Shown: piece after piece, positions 49,356-58,571 of the stretch | How positions within the stretch are numbered: the first letter of the stretch is position 1 | Layout of the letters: each line of letters begins with the position of its first letter | From: Dehalococcoidia bacterium | GTDB taxonomy: Bacteria > Chloroflexota > Dehalococcoidia > Lucifugimonadales > UBA3495 | NCBI GenBank assembly: GCA_022823505.1 | Contig: JAJEIA010000090.1 | Coordinates: 24,036-88,035 of the forward strand | Direction: 5' to 3' | Length of the DNA stretch: 64,000 nt | Notes under the pieces: generated by a model | The model's database searches: none | Seen by the model: the letters and a program-made list of their open reading frames with translations, nothing else | Told to the model about the DNA's origin: nothing | Program-made: the position numbers and the translations under genes

Positions 49356-50162
49356 ATGGACTTCATCGACCGCATCGGCTATGACAGCGGCGCGACACCT
49401 CTTGAGGAGTCGCTGGCCTTCGCCGCGGAGCACGACATTCACTACCTGGACTTCTCCGCCGAGACCGGCGCGAACCGGGTGGACAACTGGCCCGACGACC
49501 GCCTGCACGCCGTGCGCACGGTGATGGACCAGAACGAGATCGCCGTCACGGTGCACACGGCGTCATCTGTCAACGTGGCCGAATTCGCGCCCCACGTGAG
49601 CGACGGCGTGGATGCCTACCTGCGGGGCAACATCGACCTGGCCCGTCGGATCACCGCGCACGGGGTCGTCGTGCACGGCGGAATGCACTTCAGCTCGGCT
49701 ATCCCCCAGCGCATGGAGGCCGCCCGGGACCGCCTGCTGCGGGCGGTGGACTACGCCGAAAGCAGCGGTGTATCGCTCTTCTTCGAGAACCTGAACTGGG
49801 AGCCGGACAACGCCGAGGTGCACTACCTGGGGCACACGGTTGAGGAGTGCCGGTACTTCTTCGACGCCATTCAGTCGGACCGGTTCGGGTGGGCCTTCAC
49901 GGTGAACCACGCCAACCTGGTTCCGGAAGGGATCAACGGGTTCATCGACTCCCTGGATGTGGCGCGCATCGGGGAGGTTCGGCTGGCCGATAACACGGGC
50001 GAGGTCGAGGTACACATGCTTCCCGGCCAGGGCAACATCGACTTCCCCGCGACGTTCAGGCGTCTGGAAGACGCCGGCTACCGCGGGTACTACACCATGG
50101 CCTTCGGATCGCTGGACGACAAGCTGGCCGCGCGGGAGCTATTCCGGGGATACGGCATCTAG
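49356..50162 (+). CDS. Sugar phosphate isomerase/epimerase (xylose isomerase-like TIM barrel)
   Basis: VSLFFENLNWEPD, WAFTVNHANLVPEG, VRLADNTGEVEVHMLPGQGNIDFPATFRRLEDAGYRGYYTMA. Confidence 0.9.
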   Translation: MDFIDRIGYDSGATPLEESLAFAAEHDIHYLDFSAETGANRVDNWPDDRLHAVRTVMDQNEIAVTVHTASSVNVAEFAPHVSDGVDAYLRGNIDLARRITAHGVVVHGGMHFSSAIPQRMEAARDRLLRAVDYAESSGVSLFFENLNWEPDNAEVHYLGHTVEECRYFFDAIQSDRFGWAFTVNHANLVPEGINGFIDSLDVARIGEVRLADNTGEVEVHMLPGQGNIDFPATFRRLEDAGYRGYYTMAFGSLDDKLAARELFRGYGI

Positions 50163-50293
50163 CCACGCCGGCGGATCCGGGATCAGGGTGCGTCGAAAGG
50201 CCCGATCCGCCAGCCGCCCGGCCTCGGTGGGCGAGTTTCGACGCCGGCGGGCCCGGCCTTGTGCGCCACAAAACGCCTCCGCCTGTTAGACTG

Positions 50294-50351
50294 CGCCCGG
50301 TCGCACCGGTTTTGGCGGGTCCGTAAAGCGCCCTGCGGCGGAAACGGACCC
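50294..50351 (+). promoter_or_regulatory. Tandem leader hairpins upstream of the CDF transporter
   Basis: CGCCCGGT-CGC-ACCGGTTTTGGCG, then GGGTCCGTAAAGCGCCCTGCGGCGGAAACGGACCC just before GGAGGG. Confidence 0.4.
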
Positions 50352-50368
50352 CGGAGGGAAGCATCCAA

Positions 50369-51082
50369 ATGGTGCAAGCCGATGACCTGCGCCGAACGGC
50401 GCTGGTTCTTGTGTCCATCGGTCTGGCGTGGAACCTGGTGGAAGCCGGGGTCGCATTCTGGGCCGGCGCCCGGGTCGGCAGCGTTGCCCTCATCGCCTTC
50501 GGGTTGGACAGCGTTATCGAGCTTTTCGCCGGCGGCGTCTTGGTGTGGCGATTGCGGCAGGAGGGCGACGAGCACGAGAATGAGGGCGCGGAAAGACGGG
50601 CACAGCGGCTGATCGCCCTTTCCTTCTTCGTGCTGGCGGCCTACGTGGCCCTGCACTCTGCGGCCAGCCTCGCCGGGTTGTTGCCCGAGCCGGAACCGAG
50701 CCTGGTGGGCATCGGGATCGCGGTAGCCAGCGCCCTGGTGATGAGTGTCCTCTACGTATCCAAGATGCGCGTCGCCGCGCGGATGCAGTCCCCCGCGCTC
50801 CGGGCGGAGGCGGTGGAAAGCCTGTTCTGCGACCTCCAGGACCTGGCCATCCTGGTGGGGCTGGGCTTCAACGCGCTGTTCGCCTGGTGGTGGGCCGACC
50901 CGGTAGCGGCCCTGGTGCTGATCCCCTTCTTCATCAAGGAAGGCCTGGAGAACTTCTCCGGCCACCACGACCACGATGATGAACACGCGGATGAGCGTGG
51001 GGTCCGATCAGCGCTGGTCTGCTTCTGCCTGAGATGCTGGTATGGCCTATCGACGTGTCGAGCGGCCTGCTGCCGGGCATAA
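50369..51082 (+). CDS. Cation diffusion facilitator-type transporter
   Basis: GSVALIAFGLDSVIELFAGGVLVWRLR; AVESLFCDLQDLAILVGLG; His-rich HHDHDDEH tail. Confidence 0.85.
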   Translation: MVQADDLRRTALVLVSIGLAWNLVEAGVAFWAGARVGSVALIAFGLDSVIELFAGGVLVWRLRQEGDEHENEGAERRAQRLIALSFFVLAAYVALHSAASLAGLLPEPEPSLVGIGIAVASALVMSVLYVSKMRVAARMQSPALRAEAVESLFCDLQDLAILVGLGFNALFAWWWADPVAALVLIPFFIKEGLENFSGHHDHDDEHADERGVRSALVCFCLRCWYGLSTCRAACCRA

Positions 51083-51189
51083 TCCCAAGTTGGCCGGAAA
51101 CTCGCTCCGAGCGCCTGCCCGAGATCCCGCCGGTTGGCGCTGCCGCCGGTTGGCGTGCGGGTAGGAGGCGATCACTCCGCTAGACAGTG

Positions 51190-51223
51190 CCTGCGCCGTC
51201 GGATAATATGGCGCAGGTTTTTT
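51190..51223 (+). terminator. Rho-independent terminator after the CDF gene
   Basis: CCTGCGCC-GTCGGATAATAT-GGCGCAGG-TTTTTT. Confidence 0.8.
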
Positions 51224-51341
51224 CACCCCGTTGCTGCGGCGCCATTACCGGAGGCTCCGTGCCAGATCGGTAAAAACGGGCCGCACGGCGGGGTTTTTGC
51301 GTGCCTGAAACACCCCGACCAGCGAGACATTCGACAGACCC

Positions 51342-52844
51342 ATGCTCATCGCCGTCGCATTCGTCCTGATGGGGGTCATGTTCCTGGCCGGCATGTACGT
51401 GGCCGGGGCGCTGGGATCGCTGGCGCTGATCCTGCTCAACCTGTTTTCGGACAACCCGGTCTGGAACATCATGGGCAACCGGGCCTGGGAGACCAACACC
51501 AACGTCAACCTGGTGGCGATCCCCCTTTTCATCCTCATGGGCGAGATCGTGCTGCGGGGCGGGTTCGCCGACCTGATGTACCGCGCCCTGTCGCGCTGGG
51601 TGGACTTCATCCCGGGCGGGCTGATGCACACCAACATCGCCTCGTGCGCGGTGTTCGCGGCCTGCGCCGGCTCGAGCATCGCCACCGCGGCGACGGTGAG
51701 CCGGGTGGCGCTGCCCTCATTTCGGGCACAGGGTTACCAGGAGCGGCTGGTGGTCGGGTCGCTTGCGGCCGGCGGGACGCTGGGCATACTGATTCCGCCG
51801 AGCATCCTGCTGGTGCTTTACGGGCTCACGGTGGGCGAGTCCATCGGGCGGTTGTTCCTGGCCGGTTTCATTCCCGGGATCCTGCTGGCGCTGGTGTTCA
51901 TGCTGATGATCGGCCTGGCGTCGGTGATCTGGCCGGCCATCGCGCCCCGCCAACAGCAGGGACGGTTCTGGACGTGGGAAGGCTGGACGGAGCGGCTGCT
52001 GTTCACGGTGCTGATGGTGCCGGTGATGGCGCTGATCTTCATCGTGCTGGGCAGCATATACTTCGGGTGGGCGACCCCTTCCGAGGCGGCCGGGTTCGGC
52101 GTGGCGGGCGCCATGGCGCTGGCGATCATCTACAACTTCGTCCGGCTGTTCGCCGGGGACATCGCGGGAATGCTGCTGGGAAGCGGCATCGCAGAGCGGT
52201 TGTCGCCCGAGGTACGGGGCACGCTGGAGGGCTGGCGCGAGCAGTATCGGTTCGACGGCCAGAGTTTCCGCAACTACTGCCGGTTCATGGGCACGATGAC
52301 CCTGGAGTCGTGCGGCTCGGCGGCGCGTTCCTCGGCGATGATCCTGTTCATCCTGATGGCGGCGTTCACCCTGCAGTTCGCCTTCGCGTACCTGCGCATC
52401 TCCATCACCATGGCGGAGTGGGTGGCCAGCTTCAACCTGACCACGGTGCAGCTGGTGTTGTTCCTGGTTGTCTTCTACTTGCTGCTGGGTACGTTCATGG
52501 AAGCGTATTCCATGATGCTCACCACGCTGCCGATAATATCCCCGGTGCTGCGGGCCGCCGAGGTGGACCTGCTGTGGTTCGGGATCATCATGATCATCCT
52601 GCTGGAGGCGGCGCAGATCAGCCCGCCGCAGGGGCTGAGCCTGTACGTGCTGCAGGGGGCCCGCCACGACGTGGCCCAACAGGAGGTGGACGGCACGGGC
52701 CGGGTGGCTCAAACGGGCACCATCAACGACGTGTACATCGGGGTGCTGCCCTTCATGGCCTGCATGGCGGTGGTGATCGGGTTGATCATCGCCTTTCCCG
52801 ACCTTGCCCTGTGGCTGCCGGACCAGATCAAGGGGCCGAGGTAA
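51342..52844 (+). CDS. TRAP transporter large permease (DctM family)
   Basis: VNLVAIPLFILMGEIVLRGGFADLMY, AAGGTLGILIPPSILLVLYGLTVGESIGRLFLAGFIPGILL. Confidence 0.93.
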   Translation: MLIAVAFVLMGVMFLAGMYVAGALGSLALILLNLFSDNPVWNIMGNRAWETNTNVNLVAIPLFILMGEIVLRGGFADLMYRALSRWVDFIPGGLMHTNIASCAVFAACAGSSIATAATVSRVALPSFRAQGYQERLVVGSLAAGGTLGILIPPSILLVLYGLTVGESIGRLFLAGFIPGILLALVFMLMIGLASVIWPAIAPRQQQGRFWTWEGWTERLLFTVLMVPVMALIFIVLGSIYFGWATPSEAAGFGVAGAMALAIIYNFVRLFAGDIAGMLLGSGIAERLSPEVRGTLEGWREQYRFDGQSFRNYCRFMGTMTLESCGSAARSSAMILFILMAAFTLQFAFAYLRISITMAEWVASFNLTTVQLVLFLVVFYLLLGTFMEAYSMMLTTLPIISPVLRAAEVDLLWFGIIMIILLEAAQISPPQGLSLYVLQGARHDVAQQEVDGTGRVAQTGTINDVYIGVLPFMACMAVVIGLIIAFPDLALWLPDQIKGPR

Positions 52845-52890
52845 AGTCCTGGACTGGTAGAATGGGGCTGCATATTTCGGGGAGATACTC

Positions 52891-53277
52891 ATGGCTTCCA
52901 CATCGATCCAGGACGTAGTGCGGGCGATATTCGATGATGCGCGGCAGATGCAGGCGCAGGCCGTAGAGCGCTTCGAGGCGGGTGACATCAGAGACGCCGC
53001 AGAGAAAGCCTGGTGCGCGACCAAGCGTGCCACCGACGGCCTACTGCTCGCCCGGATTGGCGAGGAGCCTGGCCCCACCGGCCTTACGAGCGACGGCCTC
53101 GATGCTCTGGCCCGTACCGAACCTCGGGCCACGGCCCTGCAGGGCCGGTACTACAGCCGCTTGAGCCAGCTGCACGGATCGTGCTTCTACATCGGCGCCT
53201 GCAACCAGGAAACCGAGCGGCGCATACGCGAGACGGCGCAATACATTGACGACGCGGAGGCTCTCGCCGGCGGGTAG
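52891..53277 (+). CDS. PaREP1/HEPN-like small helical protein
   Basis: ARQMQAQAVERFEAGDIRDAAEKAWCATKRATDGLLLAR...YYSRLSQLHGSCFYIG. Confidence 0.65.
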   Translation: MASTSIQDVVRAIFDDARQMQAQAVERFEAGDIRDAAEKAWCATKRATDGLLLARIGEEPGPTGLTSDGLDALARTEPRATALQGRYYSRLSQLHGSCFYIGACNQETERRIRETAQYIDDAEALAGG

Positions 53278-53388
53278 GCGGCGCGCATTGCCCGACGAAC
53301 CGCATCGCCGGACCGGATCAAGGGGCCGCGCTGATCTGACGGCCGTCCGGGGACGTATAGTAGGTAGTCCCCGGAGGTTCGCGTCGAC

Positions 53389-54813
53389 ATGACAGACCAA
53401 TTCGATATCGCCGTGATCGGAGCCGGTTCGGCCGGGCTGACGGCGGCGCGGTTCGCGGCACGGCTGGGCAAGCGCGTGGCGCTCATTGAGGCCAGCCGGG
53501 TGGGCGGCGACTGCACCTGGACGGGTTGTGTCCCGAGCAAAGCGTTGCTGCACGCCGCGAAGGCGGCACACACCGTCCGGAACGCAAACCGGTACGGCAT
53601 CACCGTCAGGGATCAGCAGGTCGATTTCGGCGCCGTGATTGGCCGCGTGAAGCAAGCCATCAAGGCGGTGTTCGCCGAGGAATCCCCGGAGACGCTGCGG
53701 TCGGAAGGGATCGAGGTTCTGGAAGGACGCGCCGAGTTCCAGGACGCGCGCACTCTGATAGTCGGCGGCCGGACAATATCCGCGCGGCACATCCTCATCT
53801 GCACCGGCGCCGGGCCGTTCGTGCCGCCGATACCCGGGCTGGCAGACACGCCGCACCTGACCTACGAGACGTTCTGGGATCTGGGAGCGCTGCCGGAACG
53901 CCTGGTTGTCATCGGGGGCGGCCCCATCGGGTGCGAACTGGCGCAGGCGTGCCAGCGCCTGGGATCACGGGTAACGCTGGTGGAAGCGGCGGACCGGCTG
54001 CTGCCCAACGATGAGCCGGAAGCGAGCCAGGCCGTGGCACAGGTGCTGCGGCGAGACGGGATCGACCTGCGGTTGTCGTCGCCGGTGGAGTCGGTGGAGC
54101 GCAGCGGCCACGGGCCCTGCGTGCTGGTCAGCGCCGGCGGGGTGTCGGTCAAGGGCGATGCGGTGCTGGTCGCGGTGGGGCGTCGGGCCAAGGTGGACCG
54201 CCTGGGGCTGGACCGGGCCGGGATCGAACACAGCCCACAGGGGATCACGGTGGATGACCACCTGCGCACCAGCGTGAAGCATGTCTACGCGGCCGGCGAC
54301 TGCGCCGGCGGCTACCAGTTCACCCACTACGCGGGTTTCCAGGGGGCGATGGCGGTGCGGAACGTGTTGCTGCCCGGACGCTCGCGGGCGCGGCCACAGC
54401 ATCCGCCGTGGGCGACGTTCACCGACCCGGAGGTGGCGCACTCGGGTTACACCGAAGAACAGGCCCGGCGACGGTTTGGCGATAAGGTGCGGGTGTCGAT
54501 CCTGCCGATGGCGCAGGTGGACCGGGCGGTGACCGAGGACGCCACCGAGGGTTTCATCAAGGTGGTGCAGCGGAGCAACGGAGAAGCGATAGGCGCGACG
54601 ATCGTCGGCCAACGGGCGGCGGAGGCGCTGCAGGCCTGGACGTTGGCCGGCGACCATGGCCTCAAGATGGGGGACGTCGCCCGGACGATGCAGGCGTATC
54701 CTTCCCTGGCGACGGGGAACCAGCAGGTGGCGTGGGACGCGCACCTCGATACTCTGACGACGGGGATCACCGGGAAGCTGGTGAGGTGGTTAGCGGGTTC
54801 CGGCAGGGGATGA
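53389..54813 (+). CDS. Pyridine nucleotide-disulfide oxidoreductase (mercuric reductase/Lpd-like)
   Basis: IGAGSAGLTAARFAARLG, redox motif GGDCTWTGCVPSKALLHAAK, dimerization domain. Confidence 0.95.
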   Translation: MTDQFDIAVIGAGSAGLTAARFAARLGKRVALIEASRVGGDCTWTGCVPSKALLHAAKAAHTVRNANRYGITVRDQQVDFGAVIGRVKQAIKAVFAEESPETLRSEGIEVLEGRAEFQDARTLIVGGRTISARHILICTGAGPFVPPIPGLADTPHLTYETFWDLGALPERLVVIGGGPIGCELAQACQRLGSRVTLVEAADRLLPNDEPEASQAVAQVLRRDGIDLRLSSPVESVERSGHGPCVLVSAGGVSVKGDAVLVAVGRRAKVDRLGLDRAGIEHSPQGITVDDHLRTSVKHVYAAGDCAGGYQFTHYAGFQGAMAVRNVLLPGRSRARPQHPPWATFTDPEVAHSGYTEEQARRRFGDKVRVSILPMAQVDRAVTEDATEGFIKVVQRSNGEAIGATIVGQRAAEALQAWTLAGDHGLKMGDVARTMQAYPSLATGNQQVAWDAHLDTLTTGITGKLVRWLAGSGRG

Positions 54814-54834
54814 CGCCGGACGGCGAAAAACGCG

Positions 54835-54867
54835 AAGGGCGCCCGCCAACGGCAAGCGCCCTTTCTT
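54835..54867 (+). terminator. Rho-independent terminator
   Basis: AAGGGCGC-N13-GCGCCCTTTCTT. Confidence 0.7.
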
Positions 54868-54993
54868 GGGGGTACCCACGGCACCGTGCGCCCTCCTGGT
54901 TGCCAAGTTATATGCTCAACAATCGTCGCACGGCCTCGGCCTCAGCAATGCTGAGGATGCGAATGACGTTGAACGAACGAACGTCCGTCGCGG

Positions 54994-55149
54994 CTACGGG
55001 GTGGCCCCTATCCTGAATTTCTTGGTGCCGCAGTCGACGCAAATCGCCTGGGTTGCGGGGCGTCCGTTCTTCATGGTCACGCCCTGAACGTCACGCGAGT
55101 CGGTCTTCGACTTGCACTTGACACAGTAGATCTGAACCTGAGTCGTCAT
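54994..55149 (-). CDS. Small zinc-ribbon protein (DUF5679-like)
   Basis: 51-aa ORF below the track cutoff: MTTQVQIYCVKCKSKTDSRDVQGVTMKNGRPATQAICVDCGTKKFRIGATP, CxxC...CxxC. Confidence 0.85.
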   Translation of the reverse strand: MTTQVQIYCVKCKSKTDSRDVQGVTMKNGRPATQAICVDCGTKKFRIGATP

Positions 55150-55399
55150 TGATGATAACCTCCGATGTTTGCTGGGCTCCTATCGTGGGCCCGTGTTGAG
55201 TAATACCCTAACGCCGCACCAGTGTCAATGGAACCGGCCGGCGTTTGGGGAACATTTTCGTGCCGCGACCCAAATCCATCCGCCGCCGAGGCTTCCGGAG
55301 GCTGCAACGGGTCCCGGATTGAGATAGATGAAAAGCGGCTTTCCGGTGCAAGTTTGATCAACGGGTCAGGCGACCGGCCTTGTCCGCGCCGGTTGACGG

Positions 55400-56353
55400 C
55401 TAGAAAACCGCAACCGGGTTGACGGGAGAGCCGGTGGTGTTCTGGAGTCGCAGCGGATTGATGCTGACCATGAAGGTCCAGCGGTTGCGTTCGCGGCAGG
55501 CCTCGGCGACCTCCTCCAGATTGGCGTTATCCAGGATCCACAGGCCCATGGCGCAGATGGACACCTGGTGCACCGGATTGGTGAGCTGGCCGGGATATTG
55601 GGGCGGGCTGACGTCGTTGCCGGTGTCCGAGCCGAGGACGGCGATGTCCCGTTCCCGGAAGAGGGGGAGACAGGCCGCCTGGCAGGCGGTGGAGCCGGCT
55701 TCGCGGGGCACGGGGCCCTCGACCATGCGGCGGCGCAGCTGACCGGTTCGCACCAGCAGCACGTCGCCCGGTTCGATGCGGAAGCCGCAGCGCTCCTCAG
55801 CGGCCAGGATGTCGTCCGGCATGACGCCCTCGCCGCGTTCCACCCAGTCGATGCCGCGGACGAAAGGCACGTCCACGAGCACGCCGCGGGTGATGAAGCC
55901 GTTCCTGGCCTGCTCCACGGAGCACACGGTGGCGCCGAGGCTGGTGGACACCATGTGGGCCGGCTTCCCGTTGTAGGTCTTGCCGTTCCAGAAGAAGTGG
56001 GCCAGGCTGTCCACGTGGGTGACGGACACGCCGTGGAAGATCATGCCGATGTAGTCCATGGCCACGGCGGACGCGCGGTTGGACACCTTGTCGCCGGTGG
56101 CCCAGCCCTCGCCGCTTTCGACCATGTAGTGCACCGGCGGCGCCGGAACGTCCGGTGCCGGGTCCCAGGTCACGTCCCGCGACAGGGAGACGCAGAGACC
56201 CTCCTGAACGGTTGCCAGAGCCTGTCGAGTCTTCTCGGGCGTTATCAGATTGGGTGTGCCCAGCTCGTCGTCATCGCCCCATCTGCCCCAGTTGGACAGG
56301 CTGTCGAACCAGCCGAGGACTTCCTGCTCCGACGGAATACCGGCTTGCGGCAT
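55400..56353 (-). CDS. Cyclase family protein (kynurenine formamidase-like)
   Basis: HGVSVTHVDSLAHFFWNGKTYNG; start trimmed from 56503 to MPQAGIPSEQEV. Confidence 0.88.
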   Translation of the reverse strand: MPQAGIPSEQEVLGWFDSLSNWGRWGDDDELGTPNLITPEKTRQALATVQEGLCVSLSRDVTWDPAPDVPAPPVHYMVESGEGWATGDKVSNRASAVAMDYIGMIFHGVSVTHVDSLAHFFWNGKTYNGKPAHMVSTSLGATVCSVEQARNGFITRGVLVDVPFVRGIDWVERGEGVMPDDILAAEERCGFRIEPGDVLLVRTGQLRRRMVEGPVPREAGSTACQAACLPLFRERDIAVLGSDTGNDVSPPQYPGQLTNPVHQVSICAMGLWILDNANLEEVAEACRERNRWTFMVSINPLRLQNTTGSPVNPVAVF

Positions 56354-56539
56354 AAGATTCCCTCCATTCTTGTCGGCATACGATGCGCAACAAGTGTGAC
56401 GAATTATGACGCAGGGCGGGAGACGGCGCAACATGGACGCGCCGGGAGACGCAATCATGCGGGTCACAGACCGCGGTAGGCTAACAGCACGAACCCCGGC
56501 CATCGTGGGACAGCCGGAGACCGTGCAATGGACCGATGG

Positions 56540-56579
56540 AAAAAGACCGGAGGCAGGGAAAGAATCCCGCCTCCGGTCC
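56540..56579 (-). terminator. Rho-independent terminator downstream of hsp20
   Basis: Minus strand GACCGGAGGCGGGATTCTTTCCCTGCCTCCGGTCTTTTT. Confidence 0.8.
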
Positions 56580-56604
56580 AGGACGCGTGGCGTTGCGCCG
56601 GCTT

Positions 56605-57075
56605 TTACGCGTCGGCAGCGCCGGAGATCTGCAGGCGCCGGGTCTGGGCGGCCTCGGCGACGGGCACCTTGACGGTGAGCACGCCGTGTTCCAGGGCGAC
56701 GGAGGCGTCGTCCAGGTTGAGGTCGCTGGGGAGCCTGATGGCGCGGGAGAAGCTGCCCATGCGACGCTCGCGCATCAGGAACTCCTCGCCCTCGTGGGTG
56801 ACCTCAGACTTGCGCGAGGCCTTGACGGAGAGCACGCGGTCCGGGCTGATGGACACGTCCACGTCATCGGCGGCGAAACCGGGGAGCGAGGCATTCACGG
56901 TGAGCTGCTGCTCGTTGCGGCTCACGTCCATGGGTATGGACCAGGATTCGCTGGCGCTTTCCACGTCCTGCTCCAGGGGGTCGCCCCAGCGGTTGGCGGC
57001 CCACAGGGGGCTGTTCATCAGGCGGGTGAAATGGCGCATCTCGCGGAAGGGGTCAAATCGCTGCATGGTCGTCAT
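56605..57075 (-). CDS. Hsp20/alpha-crystallin family small heat-shock protein
   Basis: VSRNEQQLTVNASLPGFAADDVDVSISPDRVLSVKASRKSE...GSFSRAIRLPSDLNLDDASVALEHGVLTVKVP. Confidence 0.95.
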   Translation of the reverse strand: MTTMQRFDPFREMRHFTRLMNSPLWAANRWGDPLEQDVESASESWSIPMDVSRNEQQLTVNASLPGFAADDVDVSISPDRVLSVKASRKSEVTHEGEEFLMRERRMGSFSRAIRLPSDLNLDDASVALEHGVLTVKVPVAEAAQTRRLQISGAADA

Positions 57076-57248
57076 AATCTATCCTCCAAAGGCACCGGCA
57101 CGCTGGCCGGGGATTTCGTTGGCCGCTGTGTTGGCCGGTGATGTCACTATACAAACTTGATGGGATCATGTCAAGTATATGGATCATATACCATCAGATT
57201 ATTGAATATCACCGCATCCTTTGATATGATGGCTGTACGACCATTTTA

Positions 57249-58166
57249 ATGCAGGCAGGCGCCGCAATGGCTGACTATTACGACATACTGGGCGTACCGC
57301 GCAGCGCCGACGAAAAGGAGATCCGGCAGGCGTACCGCCGGCTGGCCCGGCAGCACCATCCGGACGTGAACCCCGGGGACGAAGCAGCGGCCGAGCGGTT
57401 CAAGACCATCAACGCCGCCTACGAGGTGCTGTCGGACGCTGACAAGCGGGAAAAGTACGACCGCTACGGCGACCGCTGGGAGCAGGCCGAGCACTTTGAC
57501 CGGCAGAGGTTCGGTCAGCAGGGCAACCCGGACTTCTCCCGGTTCTTCCGGGGCGGCAACTTCGGCGGAGGCTCCGGTGGCTTCAATTTTTCCACCGGCG
57601 GGGCGACGCTTGCGGACCTGCTGGGCGGGTTGGGCGGCTTCGGCTCGGACCCGGGAGGCAGAAGCGAGCGGTTCCGGCCGCGGCCGGCCGACGTGCCGGT
57701 GGAGATCACGCTGGAGGAGGCCGACCACGGGACAACCCGGCTGGTGAACCTGCCCGACGGGCGGCGGCTGGAGGTCAAGATCCCGGCCGGCATCGCCGAC
57801 GGTGGACGGGTGCACATCGCGGCGGGCAACAGCGCCGGCGGCGAGTTCAACCTGCTGGTCACGGTGCTACCCCACGCCCGGTTCGAGCGGAAGGGCGACG
57901 ACCTGCACACCACGGTGGACGTGCCGCTGGTGGATGCGGTGCTGGGCGGGTCGGCGACGGTGCAGACGCTGCGGGGGCAGATCGAGCTGACGCTGCCGCC
58001 GGAGACGCAGAACGGCCGTCGGTTCCGGCTGGCCGGCCAGGGTATGGCCCGGCTGAGCGATCCTGAGCAGCGGGGCAACCTGTACGCGGCGGTCAATGTG
58101 ACCCTGCCCACCAACCTGACCGACGAGCAGCGCCAACTCTTCGAGCAGTTGCGCGACGCGGAATAA
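57249..58166 (+). CDS. DnaJ-class molecular chaperone, CbpA-type (no Zn finger)
   Basis: J domain [40 protein letters not shown] region; C-terminal domain. Confidence 0.95.
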   Translation: MQAGAAMADYYDILGVPRSADEKEIRQAYRRLARQHHPDVNPGDEAAAERFKTINAAYEVLSDADKREKYDRYGDRWEQAEHFDRQRFGQQGNPDFSRFFRGGNFGGGSGGFNFSTGGATLADLLGGLGGFGSDPGGRSERFRPRPADVPVEITLEEADHGTTRLVNLPDGRRLEVKIPAGIADGGRVHIAAGNSAGGEFNLLVTVLPHARFERKGDDLHTTVDVPLVDAVLGGSATVQTLRGQIELTLPPETQNGRRFRLAGQGMARLSDPEQRGNLYAAVNVTLPTNLTDEQRQLFEQLRDAE

Positions 58167-58182
58167 CGAGGGAGGAAGCGAG

Positions 58183-58566
58183 ATGACGACGGACAACAAC
58201 TTCCCCACCGAGCCCTGCTTCGTCATCAGCGTGGCCGCCCGCATGGTGGGGCTGCACGCGCAGACCCTGCGCTACTACGAGCGCGTTGGGCTGGTGATGC
58301 CCTCCCGCTCCGGTGGACGGCAGCGGCTGTACTCCATGGCCGACGTGGAGCGGCTGCGCCGTATCAAGACCTTTGTCGACGAAATGGGTGTAAACCTGGC
58401 CGGCGCCGAGGTGGCGTTGAGGCTGACGGAGCAGATAATTGATCTACAAAACCAGGTGGAAGCGCTGACCAACGAGGTGGAACGACTGCGCGCCGCACGC
58501 AATGCGTCTGGCGGCGACAGTCCCCGCAATACTTCAACCCGCAGGAATAACTCAACCAGGAGGTAA
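58183..58566 (+). CDS. hspR: MerR-family heat-shock regulator HspR-like
   Basis: CFVISVAARMVGLHAQTLRYYERVGLVMPSRSGGRQRLYSMADVERLRRI; between cbpA and clpB. Confidence 0.9.
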   Translation: MTTDNNFPTEPCFVISVAARMVGLHAQTLRYYERVGLVMPSRSGGRQRLYSMADVERLRRIKTFVDEMGVNLAGAEVALRLTEQIIDLQNQVEALTNEVERLRAARNASGGDSPRNTSTRRNNSTRR

Positions 58567-58571
58567 CCGAT

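Noticed and set aside
57076-57248. CIRCE element (TTAGCACTC-N9-GAGTGCTAA)
   Set aside because: Not present; only a HAIR-like repeat seen.
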